DNA of 41,927 nucleotides from Opitutaceae bacterium (GCA_023269585.1 JAHFTC010000025.1:1-41927); one strand, 5' to 3'; positions 18,939 through 28,592 are shown, counted from the stretch's first letter. Notes: generated by a model not told the origin, from the letters alone. Numbers and translations: made by a program.

Positions 18939-19865
18939 ATGACACCCACCAGCAAAGACGTTCCCGCGGGGACCCAAGTGGTCTCGCTGCTCGCCATTCA
19001 TGGCTCGCACGAGACCGTCGTGCATCCACGGGGCGCGGTGGGAGTGATCACCCGAACTCCGGTCGGCATCGAGGTGAACTACACCGTGCGCTTCCCCGAT
19101 GGTTTCGAGGCGGCATTGACCAACGAGCAGTTCGAGGTCCTCAAATATTTCAAGGACCGCCTTGATGATCCGAGCGGCACGTCGGATTTCGACCTGAAGA
19201 GCCTCCTGATCTTCTCCTGCATCACCGGATCTCGTGCCTACGGCCTTGATACCGATGAATCCGACGTCGACCGGCGCGGTGTGTACCTTGCGCCGGCCAA
19301 CCTGCAGTGGTCGCTCTACGGGGCTCCGGAACAGTTCGAGGACAACACCTCGCAGTCGTGCTACTGGGAGCTGCAGAAGTTTCTCGTCCTCGCGCTCAAG
19401 GCGAACCCCAACGTCCTGGAATGCCTCTACTCCCCGCTCGTGGAATCAGCCAGCCCCCTCGGGCAGGAACTATTGGTTCTGCGTGAGCGCTTCCTTTCTC
19501 AGATGGTCTTCCAGACCTTCAACGGCTACGCGCTGAGCCAGTTCCGCAAACTCGAACAGGACCAGCGCAACCAAGGCCACGTGCGCTGGAAACACGCCAT
19601 GCACTTGGTGCGGCTCCTCCTCACCGGCGCGGCCACGCTGCGCGAGGGCCGAGTGCCCGTTCGCGTCGAGGCCCACAAGAATCGCCTACTCGCCGTGAAG
19701 CGCGGTGATATTCCATGGCCCGACGTAAATGCCTGGCGACTGGAGCTGCACCGCGATTTCGACCGCGCACTCACCGAAACCAGACTTCCTGAGCGGCCCG
19801 ACTACGAGGCCACCAACGATTTTCTGATTAGGGCCCGGCGCCACGCCGCCAGCCGAGCCGACTAG
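18939..19865 (+). CDS. RlaP-type nucleotidyltransferase 1 (COG3541)
   Basis: 308 residues. The core GSRAYGLDTDESDVDRRGVYL at 97-117 is a pol-beta-type nucleotidyltransferase active site (GS and DxD at 109/111). It belongs to the family described as RNA-ligase-associated polymerases (RlaP), predicted to add nucleotides to RNA ends before ligation. The N-terminal ~85 residues are an extra domain (HGSHETVVHPRGAVGVI) that the second copy lacks. It lies in a plus-strand operon with the LysR gene and is followed 8 nt later by the metalloprotease/TPR gene. Together with RtcB it suggests end repair or templated extension of cleaved RNAs; the actual substrate is unknown. Confidence 0.82.
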   Translation: MTPTSKDVPAGTQVVSLLAIHGSHETVVHPRGAVGVITRTPVGIEVNYTVRFPDGFEAALTNEQFEVLKYFKDRLDDPSGTSDFDLKSLLIFSCITGSRAYGLDTDESDVDRRGVYLAPANLQWSLYGAPEQFEDNTSQSCYWELQKFLVLALKANPNVLECLYSPLVESASPLGQELLVLRERFLSQMVFQTFNGYALSQFRKLEQDQRNQGHVRWKHAMHLVRLLLTGAATLREGRVPVRVEAHKNRLLAVKRGDIPWPDVNAWRLELHRDFDRALTETRLPERPDYEATNDFLIRARRHAASRAD

Positions 19866-19873
19866 CAAATCCC

Positions 19874-21292
19874 ATGTCGCGAAGCATCCACACAACGCGC
19901 AAGAGCCTCGCACGGTTGAAAAGACGCAAGTTCGCGTCAGATGACGCCCGCCACGAAGCAATCGACGAGGCCAGAGCTGAACTAGACCGTAAGCGCCGCA
20001 TCAAGCGTTCGGTGAAGACGGAGCGCCATCAGACCCAACCGGCAGCAACGCCAACGACAGTGGCGACAATCCCCATTTCGGTCCTTGATGTAGGCCCCTG
20101 CGTGCATCATGCGGCTTCACCGGATGACATCCGTGGCGTCTTCGGGCAATTGCCTGCCAACGCGGTCGAGGGTATCGATGAAGTCCGCCTCACATTGGGC
20201 TCGCGCTACATGGCTGAGCGTCACGCGAACCTCGGAGGAACACCGGATCCCCACACCGGGCGACTCGGCAGCCAACTATTCCCGGGGGCGTACGCTGGAG
20301 GAGTCCTGGGATCGTATCACCCCTATCGAGGCAGGATTTCGATCTATGCCTATGTCGTCCAGGAGAACCGGTTGCCGATGCCGCGCTTGATTTGCGACCT
20401 CTACCTCCGACTTCACGCCCTGAAGACACTCGTCCACGAAGTGGCACATTTCCATGATCACGTAGCACGAATTCAACGCGGGCGCTGGCTTGCTGACCGA
20501 TTTGAGAATTTCGAGTGGTATGCCGAGAAAATGGAACACAAATGGACGGAGGAGATCGTGCTTCCATTTCTGGAAACGACCTATCCCAAAGAATGTCGCG
20601 CCCTTCGTTCATGGGTTCGATTGAGGGGAGGAATCGGACTTCCTCTGGAATTCTTCGCGGGGGACTCCCGCCGCACTGAGCGCAACGGAGACACCCGTCT
20701 GGTATTTTCGACATCAAGTGCTTTCGAGTCCTGGCTCGACGAATTGCCCACCTGCATTACGAACGAAGACGGCCACCTGGCATTGGCATGGGAGCTTCAC
20801 TACTCCGACCAATACGAGAACTGTCTCAAGGTCCTCGATGGCATCCTCAAGCGACAACCCGCTCATAGCAAAGCGAGAGCCTGCCGCGCAGATACCCTCA
20901 TTCACTTGGAGCGTTCGGATGAGGCCATTGCAGACGCAGATTCAGCCCTTGCGAACAATCCACTCGAGACGGTCGCCTGGGTTGCAAGGGCTCGCGTATT
21001 GGAGGATCGCAAAGACTGGAATGAACAGATCGACACCTGCCGTCGCTGGGCGTCCCTACCCGGAGCGACGAAAAGAGATAGGCGCGAGGCTAGCCGGTAT
21101 CAGGCAACTGCCCACTGTGCGCTCGGCGATGAATCGGCAACGGAAACATGCATCACACGATTCCTCGGCACGTATCGTCCGTCCGATCACGAAGGAGCGA
21201 AACGCCGGGAGGCCTTTCTGCGCCGGAGGGTCTACCGATGCGCGGGAAGGCCGATGGCTGATGATCCACTAGCAAAACTGCGCCAACCATGA
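19874..21292 (+). CDS. HExxH metalloprotease-like / TPR protein
   Basis: 472 residues. The first 60 are strongly basic (possible RNA-binding tail). A zincin-like motif HEVAHFHDH is at 188-196 (H188, E189, H192) within a region with few close relatives that I know. From about 310 to 440 there are TPR-like helices (LALAWELHYSDQYENCLKVLDGILKRQP, ARACRADTLIHLERSDEAIADADSAL). Codon use and GC content are lower than in the flanking RlaP genes, suggesting later insertion into the operon. Its end overlaps the start of the second RlaP gene by 4 nt, so it is translationally coupled. Function unknown: a protease or a scaffold for the repair enzymes. Confidence 0.6.
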   Translation: MSRSIHTTRKSLARLKRRKFASDDARHEAIDEARAELDRKRRIKRSVKTERHQTQPAATPTTVATIPISVLDVGPCVHHAASPDDIRGVFGQLPANAVEGIDEVRLTLGSRYMAERHANLGGTPDPHTGRLGSQLFPGAYAGGVLGSYHPYRGRISIYAYVVQENRLPMPRLICDLYLRLHALKTLVHEVAHFHDHVARIQRGRWLADRFENFEWYAEKMEHKWTEEIVLPFLETTYPKECRALRSWVRLRGGIGLPLEFFAGDSRRTERNGDTRLVFSTSSAFESWLDELPTCITNEDGHLALAWELHYSDQYENCLKVLDGILKRQPAHSKARACRADTLIHLERSDEAIADADSALANNPLETVAWVARARVLEDRKDWNEQIDTCRRWASLPGATKRDRREASRYQATAHCALGDESATETCITRFLGTYRPSDHEGAKRREAFLRRRVYRCAGRPMADDPLAKLRQP

Positions 21293-22056
21293 TCATCGAT
21301 CCACTCCTCCACCGCATCGTCGCCGCACAGCCGTACCCGCTCGTGTTCGCGACCATCAGCGGTGCCCATCTTTATGGGTTCCCCTCGCCGGACTCCGACT
21401 TCGACCTGCGCGGTGCGCATCTGCTTCCGCTTGAAAAGATCGCCGGACTCAAGGTTCAGGACGAGACGGTCGAGGACTCCCGCGTCATCGAGGGCCTCGA
21501 GATGGACATCGTCAGCCACGACGTGAAGAAGTTCTTCGGCCTGCTCCTGAAGAAGAACGCCTACGTGCTGGAGCAGCTCTACTCACCGCTGATCGTGCAG
21601 TCCTCCGCTGCCCACGAGGAACTCAAGCAGATCTGCTCGGGCTGCATCACGCGCAACCACACCCACCACTACCTCGGCTTCGCCGAGACGCAGTTGAGGC
21701 TCTTCCTCAAGGAATCTCCCCGCCGCGTGAAACCGTTGCTCTACACCTATCGCGTACTGCTCACCGGCATCTGGCTCATGCGCACTGGGCGGATCGAGGC
21801 GAACCTCGTCACCCTCAACGAAACCTTCCAGCTGCCGCAGCTGCCCGACCTGATCGCCCGCAAGCTCGCCGGACCGGAGCAGTCGACGCTCAACGACTCC
21901 GACGTCTCGTTCCACGAGCGCGAGTACGAACACCTCCGCTTGGTGCTCCAGCAAGCCCATGACCAAAGCACATTACCGGAGGCGCCCAGCGAAGCCACCC
22001 ACGCCGCGCTCAATGACTTGCTAATCCGCCTTAGGCTCACGACCACCAACCGGTAA
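21289..22056 (+). CDS. RlaP-type nucleotidyltransferase 2 (COG3541)
   Basis: 255 residues. The core SGAHLYGFPSPDSDFDLRG at 24-42 has the nucleotidyltransferase GS/GA and DxD (37/39) pattern; the helical part EQLYSPL and HHYLGFAETQLRLFL matches the equivalent ECLYSPL and GYALSQFRKLE of copy 1. It is shorter at the N-terminus than copy 1. Two different RlaP proteins in one operon suggest two end specificities or a heterodimer. It overlaps the upstream gene by 4 nt. Confidence 0.82.
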   Translation: MIIDPLLHRIVAAQPYPLVFATISGAHLYGFPSPDSDFDLRGAHLLPLEKIAGLKVQDETVEDSRVIEGLEMDIVSHDVKKFFGLLLKKNAYVLEQLYSPLIVQSSAAHEELKQICSGCITRNHTHHYLGFAETQLRLFLKESPRRVKPLLYTYRVLLTGIWLMRTGRIEANLVTLNETFQLPQLPDLIARKLAGPEQSTLNDSDVSFHEREYEHLRLVLQQAHDQSTLPEAPSEATHAALNDLLIRLRLTTTNR

Positions 22057-22158
22057 GTCCAAGCCGGCGCATTCATTCCCCTACCGCGTTTCGGGTAGCA
22101 CGCTTACCCCAAATTCGGAGGGTGCGCCCCGTTGAGGGGCGGTGCGCGTAGGTCCGGA

Positions 22159-22551
22159 ATGGAACACGTGAAAACGATTCCAACTGACACCGACCAAAGC
22201 ACCGCAAGTGACCGCGTTTCCGCGGGCTGCCATCGCGAGGCAGGCCGCTTTCAGATCGTCGTCGAATACGCCCCCGGCGTCTTCATCTCCACCGCATCGG
22301 CAGCAACCGTGGAAGAAGCCGTCGAGCTCTTCATGAAGCAGTCGCCCGGCTGCGAGGCGGGCGAAATCAACCTGCACGACCGGGTCGAGCACCGCGTCAT
22401 CGGTTCGGTGAAGTGGACGATGGAGCCGACCGAGAACGGTCTGCGCGTGCCCCATCGCCAGAACATCTTCTGCGACTGGAACACCGCCTTGCTCGCGCTC
22501 GAAGTGCAGCGCCGCGCCGAAAACGAGTCCTTGGTCGAACTCACCGCCTGA
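22159..22551 (+). CDS. Small hypothetical protein
   Basis: 130 residues from the ATG at 22159, with a possible longer start at 22132. No recognisable domain; a beta-rich N-terminal half (GRFQIVVEYAPGVFISTASAATVEEAVELFMKQ) and an acidic C-terminus. It sits 11 nt before the excisionase-type HTH gene and about 100 nt after RlaP2, so it could be the end of the same operon. No membrane helix or signal peptide. Confidence 0.5.
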   Translation: MEHVKTIPTDTDQSTASDRVSAGCHREAGRFQIVVEYAPGVFISTASAATVEEAVELFMKQSPGCEAGEINLHDRVEHRVIGSVKWTMEPTENGLRVPHRQNIFCDWNTALLALEVQRRAENESLVELTA

Positions 22552-22562
22552 GCCACCTCGCG

Positions 22563-22913
22563 ATGAACGCCACCAGCCGCGCAATCCTCCAAACCGTGCT
22601 TTCCACCGACCCATCGCTCTCGCCGCTCGAACAGAACGCGGTTCGGGACTTGATCGAGGGTAGGACCGAGGCGAAGGGCGAACAGGTCTCGTTCGACGGG
22701 GAGCACCTGCTGATCTCGCAAAAGCGGGCGGCGAGCCTCCTCGACGTCAGCCGGGTGACGATCTGGCGGATGACGAAGGAATCCATCCTTCACCCGGTTG
22801 AAGTCATTCCAGGCACTTGGCGGTACCCGTGCGACGAAATCCTGGCGATTGCACGGCAGGGGACCGGAGCCGGCGCGGTTGCCAGCGGCGACCGGCAAAG
22901 ATCGGCCGCCTGA
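22563..22913 (+). CDS. Excisionase-family helix-turn-helix protein
   Basis: 116 residues. Residues 50-95 (ISQKRAASLLDVSRVTIWRMTKESILHPVEVIPGTWRYPCDEI) are a MerR/excisionase-type winged HTH as in phage Xis proteins or short regulators. The N-terminal half is helical and unknown. It is the last gene of the plus-strand operon and is followed by a strong terminator. No integrase is next to it; the XerC-type gene lies 3.1 kb away on the other strand. It may be a regulator of the island. Confidence 0.7.
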   Translation: MNATSRAILQTVLSTDPSLSPLEQNAVRDLIEGRTEAKGEQVSFDGEHLLISQKRAASLLDVSRVTIWRMTKESILHPVEVIPGTWRYPCDEILAIARQGTGAGAVASGDRQRSAA

Positions 22914-22938
22914 AAAGTGACCCTTCGCCGCCGAACCG

Positions 22939-22970
22939 AGGCCCGCAGCGTACCGGCTGCGGGCCTTTCT
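22939..22970 (+). terminator. Rho-independent terminator after the HTH gene
   Basis: Perfect 11-bp stem AGGCCCGCAGC / GCTGCGGGCCT with a 6-nt loop, then TTCT, 25 nt after the HTH stop. It ends the LysR-RlaP operon. Confidence 0.85.
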
Positions 22971-23190
22971 GCGCTCTGGTTTTTACAATTCAGTCAGGGC
23001 GCGACGACCTCCCTGGGAGGCCGCAAAACTAGGGCGTTTTCAGAGGGAAAGTCGCTGCGGGTCACCTCATTTTTCCGCTCGGAAAAAGTTTGGCCTTTTG
23101 TTTGGCTAAGGGGGTCAAAAGTTGCCTCGCGTTGCCTGAAGTCGCACGCGAGCAGCCCGCTCTCTGAAACTCGCGTAAGTCATTCAACAA

Positions 23191-23220
23191 GAAACCCCCG
23201 GAGAAGTTTCCGGGGGTTTC
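23191..23220. terminator. Bidirectional terminator-like hairpin
   Basis: 12-bp perfect stem GAAACCCCCGGA / TCCGGGGGTTTC with a 6-nt loop, directly beyond the 3' end of the tRNA-Met gene. It likely terminates that tRNA on the minus strand. Confidence 0.7.
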
Positions 23221-23224
23221 AAAT

Positions 23225-23301
<77 letters not shown>

Positions 23302-23473
23302 ATAGGTGATGAGGGGCGGGAACGTGGGTTTCGTCCGGGGCACTGTCAACGGCCATTTTTGCGAATTTCCACATCCGCGTCGGACGCGCCCGCTGGACGG
23401 AATTTCGCCGCAGACGCAGCTTGCCGCGCGCCCGACGCGTTCCCTTTACTGGAACGTTTACCGTCTTCCCGAC

Positions 23474-24448
23474 ATGCCCTGCGCGCTTGCCTCCCTCCTC
23501 CATCGCAGCCTCGACTTCGCCGGTCTCTTTCCTCCGGCGTCGCTGCCAGTGGCCGAGGCCCTGGCGCTCTATCGAAAGGAACGGGCCGCCGACTCCGCCG
23601 GCATCATCGCTCGTTTCGTCTGCCCGATTCTCCGCCTCGAAGAACTCGTCGGCTCCGCGATTCCCGGCGACCGGCCCCTCGCCGTCTCGGTCCTTCCCCG
23701 CGGAGGACGCAACGCCGGCGAGTTCCTCGCCAACCTCGAGACCGACCTCGCCGTCATCCGCCGGCTCAGCCAACTCCACGGCGACGCGGTTTTCATCGAC
23801 ACGCTCGAACTTCGCCCGCCGGCCGAAGCCCTCGCACCGACACCGCTGCGCAGACTGCTCGCCGCCATCCAAGCGCTCCTCGGGCGCCAGTCCGGCGCGA
23901 TCCGCCAGGTGTTCGTCGAACTCGCGCCCACGCCCACGCTGGCCAGCCAATTGGAGGCGCTCGCCGAACTGTCCGGCCAGGCGACCGGAGGGTCTCCGGT
24001 CATCGGCTACAAACTGCGCACCGGCGGAAGCGATGCGGCCGCGGCGCCGTCGGCAGCCCAGACAGCCGCGGCGCTGGCCTCGGTCGCTGCGCTCGGACTG
24101 CCCATGAAATGCACCGGTGGCCTGCATCGTCCGCTGCGGTCGGCCGGCCCCTCCGGCGCGATGCACGGATTCGTGAATCTGCTCGTCGCCGCCACCCTCG
24201 CCTCGACTCGCATGACCGAGCCGGGGTTGCTGGAGGCCGTGCTGGAGGAAACTGATCCCGCCGCCTTCCGCTTCGACAGCCACGCCCTCGGCTGGCGCGA
24301 CCGTCGGGCGACCGCAGACCATGCCGCCGACGCCCGGCGCCGGCTGCTGGTCTCCTTCGGCAGCTGCTACGTGGAGCAACCGCGCCAGGAGCTGCAGAAA
24401 CTCGGCTGGTGGCACACACCCAACCGAGCCCCTGCGATCACCGTGTAA
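23474..24448 (+). CDS. Conserved hypothetical protein, possible TIM-barrel
   Basis: 324 residues from the ATG at 23474. I do not recognise the family by name. Motifs include YKLRTGG, MKCTGGLHRPLR and HGFVNLLVAA, placed like the loop ends of a barrel enzyme; the repeated small Gly-rich segments with Lys, Cys and His suggest a ligand site. The longer open frame upstream overlaps the tRNA-Met region and is not used. It stands alone between the tRNA and the DUF418 gene. Confidence 0.6.
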   Translation: MPCALASLLHRSLDFAGLFPPASLPVAEALALYRKERAADSAGIIARFVCPILRLEELVGSAIPGDRPLAVSVLPRGGRNAGEFLANLETDLAVIRRLSQLHGDAVFIDTLELRPPAEALAPTPLRRLLAAIQALLGRQSGAIRQVFVELAPTPTLASQLEALAELSGQATGGSPVIGYKLRTGGSDAAAAPSAAQTAAALASVAALGLPMKCTGGLHRPLRSAGPSGAMHGFVNLLVAATLASTRMTEPGLLEAVLEETDPAAFRFDSHALGWRDRRATADHAADARRRLLVSFGSCYVEQPRQELQKLGWWHTPNRAPAITV

Positions 24449-24604
24449 TGCACGGTCGGTGGCGGACGACACCCGCCAACCCTACAGCCGAGTCGCGCGA
24501 CGCGTTTCGCGCCGCCGTCTGCGTATTTGGGCGGTGCGCCTTAAAGCCGACAGCACCCGCCCGACAAAGGGACGGTCCGGCGGCCCCCGCCCACCGCGGT
24601 TGGC

Positions 24605-25846
24605 CTAGACGCCCGCCACTTCCGCCCCCGCGGTCCGTCGCCGCAGCGGTGTCTGCCAGGTGCGGTTCGTCCCGCAGCGCCAGAGCCATTCGAGCGGGCC
24701 GTAGTGGAAATGTTTCAACCAGAGTTTCGCCAGCGCCGCCTGCACGACGATGAATATGATTCCGACGAGGATGCTGTGGAACTGCCCGAGCTTCCGGTAC
24801 AACCCGAAGCCGAACCCGTAGAACAGCGGCACAAAGAACGCCGCCTGCGACACGTAGGCGGTCAGGCTCATGCGCCCGAGCGGCACGAACCAGTCGAGCG
24901 CGCGGCGCCAGCCGTCGTGCAGGTAGAGCAACACGAAGCCGCCCACCCAGATCGCCATCTGCGCGAGGTTGGCGTAGGCGCCGATCCAGTTGTTCACGTA
25001 GTACGCCCGCATGCCCTCCACGCCCCAGTACGGCAGCATGAGCTTCAGCGGCAGGAACACCGCGAAGCCGGCCAGCCCAAAGATCAGCACCCGACCCCCG
25101 AAACGCCGCGCCACCGCCGTGTTCTCCAGGATGTGGTGACGGCCGAGCAGCAGGCCGCAGACGAACAGCCCGAGCATCTGCAGGTACCGTCCGGTCTCGT
25201 AGGTGAACAACAGGCGCATCAGCTGCCCGCGCCCGGCGAGCAGCTCCACGAGGTCCCCGAGCGAGTTCCCGGCCTGCGCGCTGCGCACCTGCCCGAAGAT
25301 GCCCCAGTGCAGCGGCTGCGGCGGCGCGAACTCAGGATGACGCAGGCAATGGACCGCGTACACCGCGGTCGGAATCTGCAACAGGAAGAGGGCCGCGATC
25401 CACCCGAGGACCTTGTCCGGCAGCCGGTAGATGAGCACCAGCGGCAGTCCGAGCAGCGCCATCACCAGCAGGATGTCGCCGCTGTACAGGATGCCGTTGA
25501 GGTAGCCGAAGCCGGCGAGCAGGGCCAGCCGCCACGGGAAACGGGTGAAGACGTCGATCCCGCGCTTCGCCCAGCTCTGGAGCAGCAGCATGAAACTCAC
25601 GCCGAACATCATCGCGAAGATCGCGTAGGCCTTGCCGCTGAAGAGGAAGAACGCGGCGTCGTTGAACCATTGGTCGAGCTGGAGCATCAGCGCCGAACGA
25701 TTCTCCGGATACAGCGTGAGCTCGAAGTGCTCGACACAATGCACCGCGAACAATCCCGCCAACGCCGAGCCGCGCAGCGCGTCGATCAGCGTGATGCGGG
25801 CCTGCGGCGCCGGCGCGCCGGCCGTGGTGGAGCAGGGGGATGCCAT
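24605..25846 (-). CDS. DUF418 (YeiB-like) integral membrane protein
   Basis: 413 residues with about 10 transmembrane helices. Family features: LIDALRGSALAGLF at the N-terminus, the internal FFLFSGKAYAIFAMMFGVSF, LGRMSLTAYVSQ and the C-terminal GPLEWLWRCG. DUF418 proteins are related to acyltransferase-3 membrane enzymes, but their substrate is unknown. Single gene; the C-terminus is extended by a basic tail. Confidence 0.85.
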   Translation of the reverse strand: MASPCSTTAGAPAPQARITLIDALRGSALAGLFAVHCVEHFELTLYPENRSALMLQLDQWFNDAAFFLFSGKAYAIFAMMFGVSFMLLLQSWAKRGIDVFTRFPWRLALLAGFGYLNGILYSGDILLVMALLGLPLVLIYRLPDKVLGWIAALFLLQIPTAVYAVHCLRHPEFAPPQPLHWGIFGQVRSAQAGNSLGDLVELLAGRGQLMRLLFTYETGRYLQMLGLFVCGLLLGRHHILENTAVARRFGGRVLIFGLAGFAVFLPLKLMLPYWGVEGMRAYYVNNWIGAYANLAQMAIWVGGFVLLYLHDGWRRALDWFVPLGRMSLTAYVSQAAFFVPLFYGFGFGLYRKLGQFHSILVGIIFIVVQAALAKLWLKHFHYGPLEWLWRCGTNRTWQTPLRRRTAGAEVAGV

Positions 25847-26050
25847 GCTTCACCAATTTCCGGACGAGCCCTCCGGGACAACCCCGGAAACGACCGGATG
25901 CATTGCCGCCTCAAATCGGCCGAACGCCGGGTCTCACGGCCGTGATGGCGGCTGCGGCGAAGGTGGCGGCTGGATCGGCGTCCGCGTCCCGGCCAACCCA
26001 GCGTCGAACCGCACCCGCCGTCGCGATCCTACGAAACCGTGACTGCTCGC

Positions 26051-26992
26051 TCAGGCCCGCGGGTGCGCGTGCCGGTGGACGTCCTTGAGCCTGGCGATGG
26101 TCACATGCGTGTAGACCTGCGTGGTCGTGAGTTTGGCGTGTCCCAGCATTTCCTGGACGAGACGCAGGTCGGCGCCGCGGTCGAGCAGGTGCGTGGCGAA
26201 GGAGTGCCGGAGCTTGTGCGGCGAGAGGTCCATCGGCAGGCCGCACAGCGCGAGGTAGCGTTTCATCAGCAACTGCACCGCGCGCGGCGAGAGGCGTCCG
26301 CCCCGCGCATCCACCAGCACCGGGTCGCCGGGCCCTTTTGCCGGGGCGAACTCGTCGCGGAAGCGCTGCAGCACCGTCTTCGCTACCGCGCCGATCGGGC
26401 AGACGCGTTCCTTGCGGCCCTTGCCGAGCACGCGCGCCACCCCTTCGCCCTCGTCGATCATGCCGTAGTTGAGGCCGCAGAGTTCGCTGATGCGCAGCCC
26501 GGCGCCGTAGAGCAGTTCCAGTGCGAGCCGGTCACGCCAACACTCGAACGGGTCAGCACCTTCGGTCTCGAGGCGGCGCGTCGGCGCGGTCAGCAGCGCC
26601 TCCGCCTGTTTCTCCGTGAGGAATTTCGGGAGGCGCTTCTCCAGCTTCGGCAACGCGACCCCGGAAAACGGGTTCCGCTCCAGTCGTCCGCGCCGCATCC
26701 AGAACCGGTAGAACGCCCGCAGGCCGGACACGTGGTTGTGCAGCGTGCGCCGGTCGAAGCGGTGTTGCGCCTCGATCACGAAATCGCGCATCGCGCGCTG
26801 GTCGAGCGCATCGAACGCCCGGTCCGCCAGCCCGCTGCGCCGGAGCCAGCGGTGGAAGTCCTCGAAGGCCTGCCGGTAATTGCGCACCGTGTAGCGCGAG
26901 CACCGCCGCTCGAGCGCGAGATGGTCGAGCCACGGTTGCACCCACTCCGCGGCTACGGCGGGCGGCAACAGGTCCGGTGCGGGCTCGTCCAT
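26051..26992 (-). CDS. xerC: Tyrosine recombinase XerC-type
   Basis: 313 residues. N-terminal SAM-like DNA-binding domain (about 15-105), then the catalytic domain with R167 (GAGLRISEL), K191 (LGKGRKER), H259-x-x-R262 (HKLRHSFATHLL), H285 (LGHAKLTTTQ) and nucleophile Y294. All six residues are present and the length is normal for XerC/XerD, which resolve chromosome dimers at dif. The start at 26992 is the first ATG after the end of mazG (24 nt). No linked phage genes, so a housekeeping role is more likely than mobility. Confidence 0.9.
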   Translation of the reverse strand: MDEPAPDLLPPAVAAEWVQPWLDHLALERRCSRYTVRNYRQAFEDFHRWLRRSGLADRAFDALDQRAMRDFVIEAQHRFDRRTLHNHVSGLRAFYRFWMRRGRLERNPFSGVALPKLEKRLPKFLTEKQAEALLTAPTRRLETEGADPFECWRDRLALELLYGAGLRISELCGLNYGMIDEGEGVARVLGKGRKERVCPIGAVAKTVLQRFRDEFAPAKGPGDPVLVDARGGRLSPRAVQLLMKRYLALCGLPMDLSPHKLRHSFATHLLDRGADLRLVQEMLGHAKLTTTQVYTHVTIARLKDVHRHAHPRA

Positions 26993-27015
26993 GCGCGGTG
27001 TCCCCTCCCCGCGCC

Positions 27016-27690
27016 TCAGGAGCCCGGCGTCGCCGCGCGGGCCTCGACCGCAGCGGTGATCCGCAGCGTCTCGCGCCGCAGCGCGGACTCCGGGTCGATG
27101 CCGGCCTTCCGACACGCCGCCGCCAGTTCGAAGATCAACCGGCCGGCGGCCGCCTCGGTGAGCCCCTCGGCCTGCCGGGCGATCCCCGCCTCGTCGAGCA
27201 GGCCCTCCGCCGGCAGCTGCTTTTTGTGGATCTGCTTGTAGACCTCGAGCGCGTTGAGCAACGACGGCAGGGTCGGCGGCTGCCGTTTGAAGACGCCGGT
27301 CGGCGGGGGCTGGGCACCATTCTTCTTCTCCGTGGCCTTGATCTGTTCCCACTGCGTGATGACCTGATCGGCCGTGTCCAGTTTTCCGGTGCCGAAGACG
27401 TGGGGGTGGCGGCGGATGAGCTTGTCGTTGATCTCCCGCGCGACAGCCTCGAGGTCGAACAACCCCTTCTCCTCCGCGAGCTGGGCGTGGAAGACGACCT
27501 GAATGAGCACGTCGCCGAGCTCCTCGCGCATGTGCGCCATGTCGAGCCGGTCGATCGTGTCGAGCAACTCGGCACATTCCTCGATCAGGCAGACAGCCAG
27601 CGACTGGTGGGTCTGCTCGATGTCCCACGGGCAGCCACCCGGGGCACGCAGGCGGGCCACGGTGCGGCGAAGGTCTTCAACAGCGCTCAT
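27016..27690 (-). CDS. mazG: Nucleoside triphosphate pyrophosphohydrolase MazG
   Basis: 224 residues. Signature GGCPWD at 18-23, QTHQSL, LIEECAELLD and REELGDVLIQVVFHAQ, giving the EExxE...ExxD metal-binding set of MazG, which removes non-canonical or surplus NTPs. Normal two-domain MazG is ~260 residues; this is a compact form whose second half is less conserved (ATEKKNGAQPP spacer). It precedes the xerC gene by 23 nt in the same direction. Confidence 0.9.
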   Translation of the reverse strand: MSAVEDLRRTVARLRAPGGCPWDIEQTHQSLAVCLIEECAELLDTIDRLDMAHMREELGDVLIQVVFHAQLAEEKGLFDLEAVAREINDKLIRRHPHVFGTGKLDTADQVITQWEQIKATEKKNGAQPPPTGVFKRQPPTLPSLLNALEVYKQIHKKQLPAEGLLDEAGIARQAEGLTEAAAGRLIFELAAACRKAGIDPESALRRETLRITAAVEARAATPGS

Positions 27691-27806
27691 CGTGCCGCCA
27701 GCACAACCCGCCGCCGCCTCCGGCGCACGAAAATTCCCGCGTCGCCGGCCGCCGGCGCCAACGCGGGGGCGCATCTTCCTCTTGCCCGCCCCGGGCGCCC
27801 CCCGCG

Positions 27807-28592
27807 ATGCTCGCCCCGTCCATGCCGCTCGCCGATACGTCCGCCGTGCAACCCAACCCGCTGATCGCCCCGCGCGACGGCATGCTTTTCGAGGACCGTC
27901 GGGAGGAGTATTTCTCCATCGGCCGGCGCGCGCTCGAGCTCATCCAGTTCTCCGGCGCCCTCTGCGACAAGCCCCACTACCCGCGCATCCTCGACCTGCC
28001 CTGCGGCCACGGCCGCGTGCTGCGCTGGCTGCGCTCACATTTCCATTACGCCCAGATCACCGCCTGCGATCTCGACGCCGACGGCGTCGACTTTTGCGCG
28101 CAGACCTTCGGCGCCACGCCGGTCGTCTCGCGGCGCGATCTGGCGGCAGTTTCGTTTCCCGAGCCGTTCGACCTGATCTGGTGCGGGTCTCTCCTCACCC
28201 ATCTGCCACCGCAGGACTGGCCGGCCGTGCTCGATTACCTCGAGCGCTGGACGGCCGAGTGCGGCGTGATCGTGCTCAGCCTGCAGGGGCGCTTCTACAC
28301 CAGCCTGCTCGCCCGCGGCCGCACCGACATCGCGGAGAACATCGACAAAGCGGCGCTCCTGCGCGAGTTCGCCGACCGCGGCGTTTCGTTCCAGCGGTAC
28401 ACCGAAACCCCGCACGAGCCGTACGGCGTGACAGTGACGACGCCCGAGGTCGTCGGCCGCTGGCTGCAGACGCGGCCCAACCTGATCCTGCGCGCGTACC
28501 TCGAGCAGGCCTGGGGCATCCAGGATGTGGTGATCCTCTACAAGAAGGCCGGGTACTTCGAGCCCCTGCCCGTGCGGGCCTTCCCCGGCTGA
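27807..28592 (+). CDS. Class I SAM-dependent methyltransferase
   Basis: 261 residues. Motif I is ILDLPCGHGR at 61-70, motif II ITACDLDADG, then FDLIWCGSLLTHLPPQDW, a common post-II segment. Substrate unknown; small-molecule methyltransferases of this kind often act on polysaccharides or quinones. The translation start may be the Met at 27807 or 27822. It is divergent from mazG. Confidence 0.8.
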   Translation: MLAPSMPLADTSAVQPNPLIAPRDGMLFEDRREEYFSIGRRALELIQFSGALCDKPHYPRILDLPCGHGRVLRWLRSHFHYAQITACDLDADGVDFCAQTFGATPVVSRRDLAAVSFPEPFDLIWCGSLLTHLPPQDWPAVLDYLERWTAECGVIVLSLQGRFYTSLLARGRTDIAENIDKAALLREFADRGVSFQRYTETPHEPYGVTVTTPEVVGRWLQTRPNLILRAYLEQAWGIQDVVILYKKAGYFEPLPVRAFPG

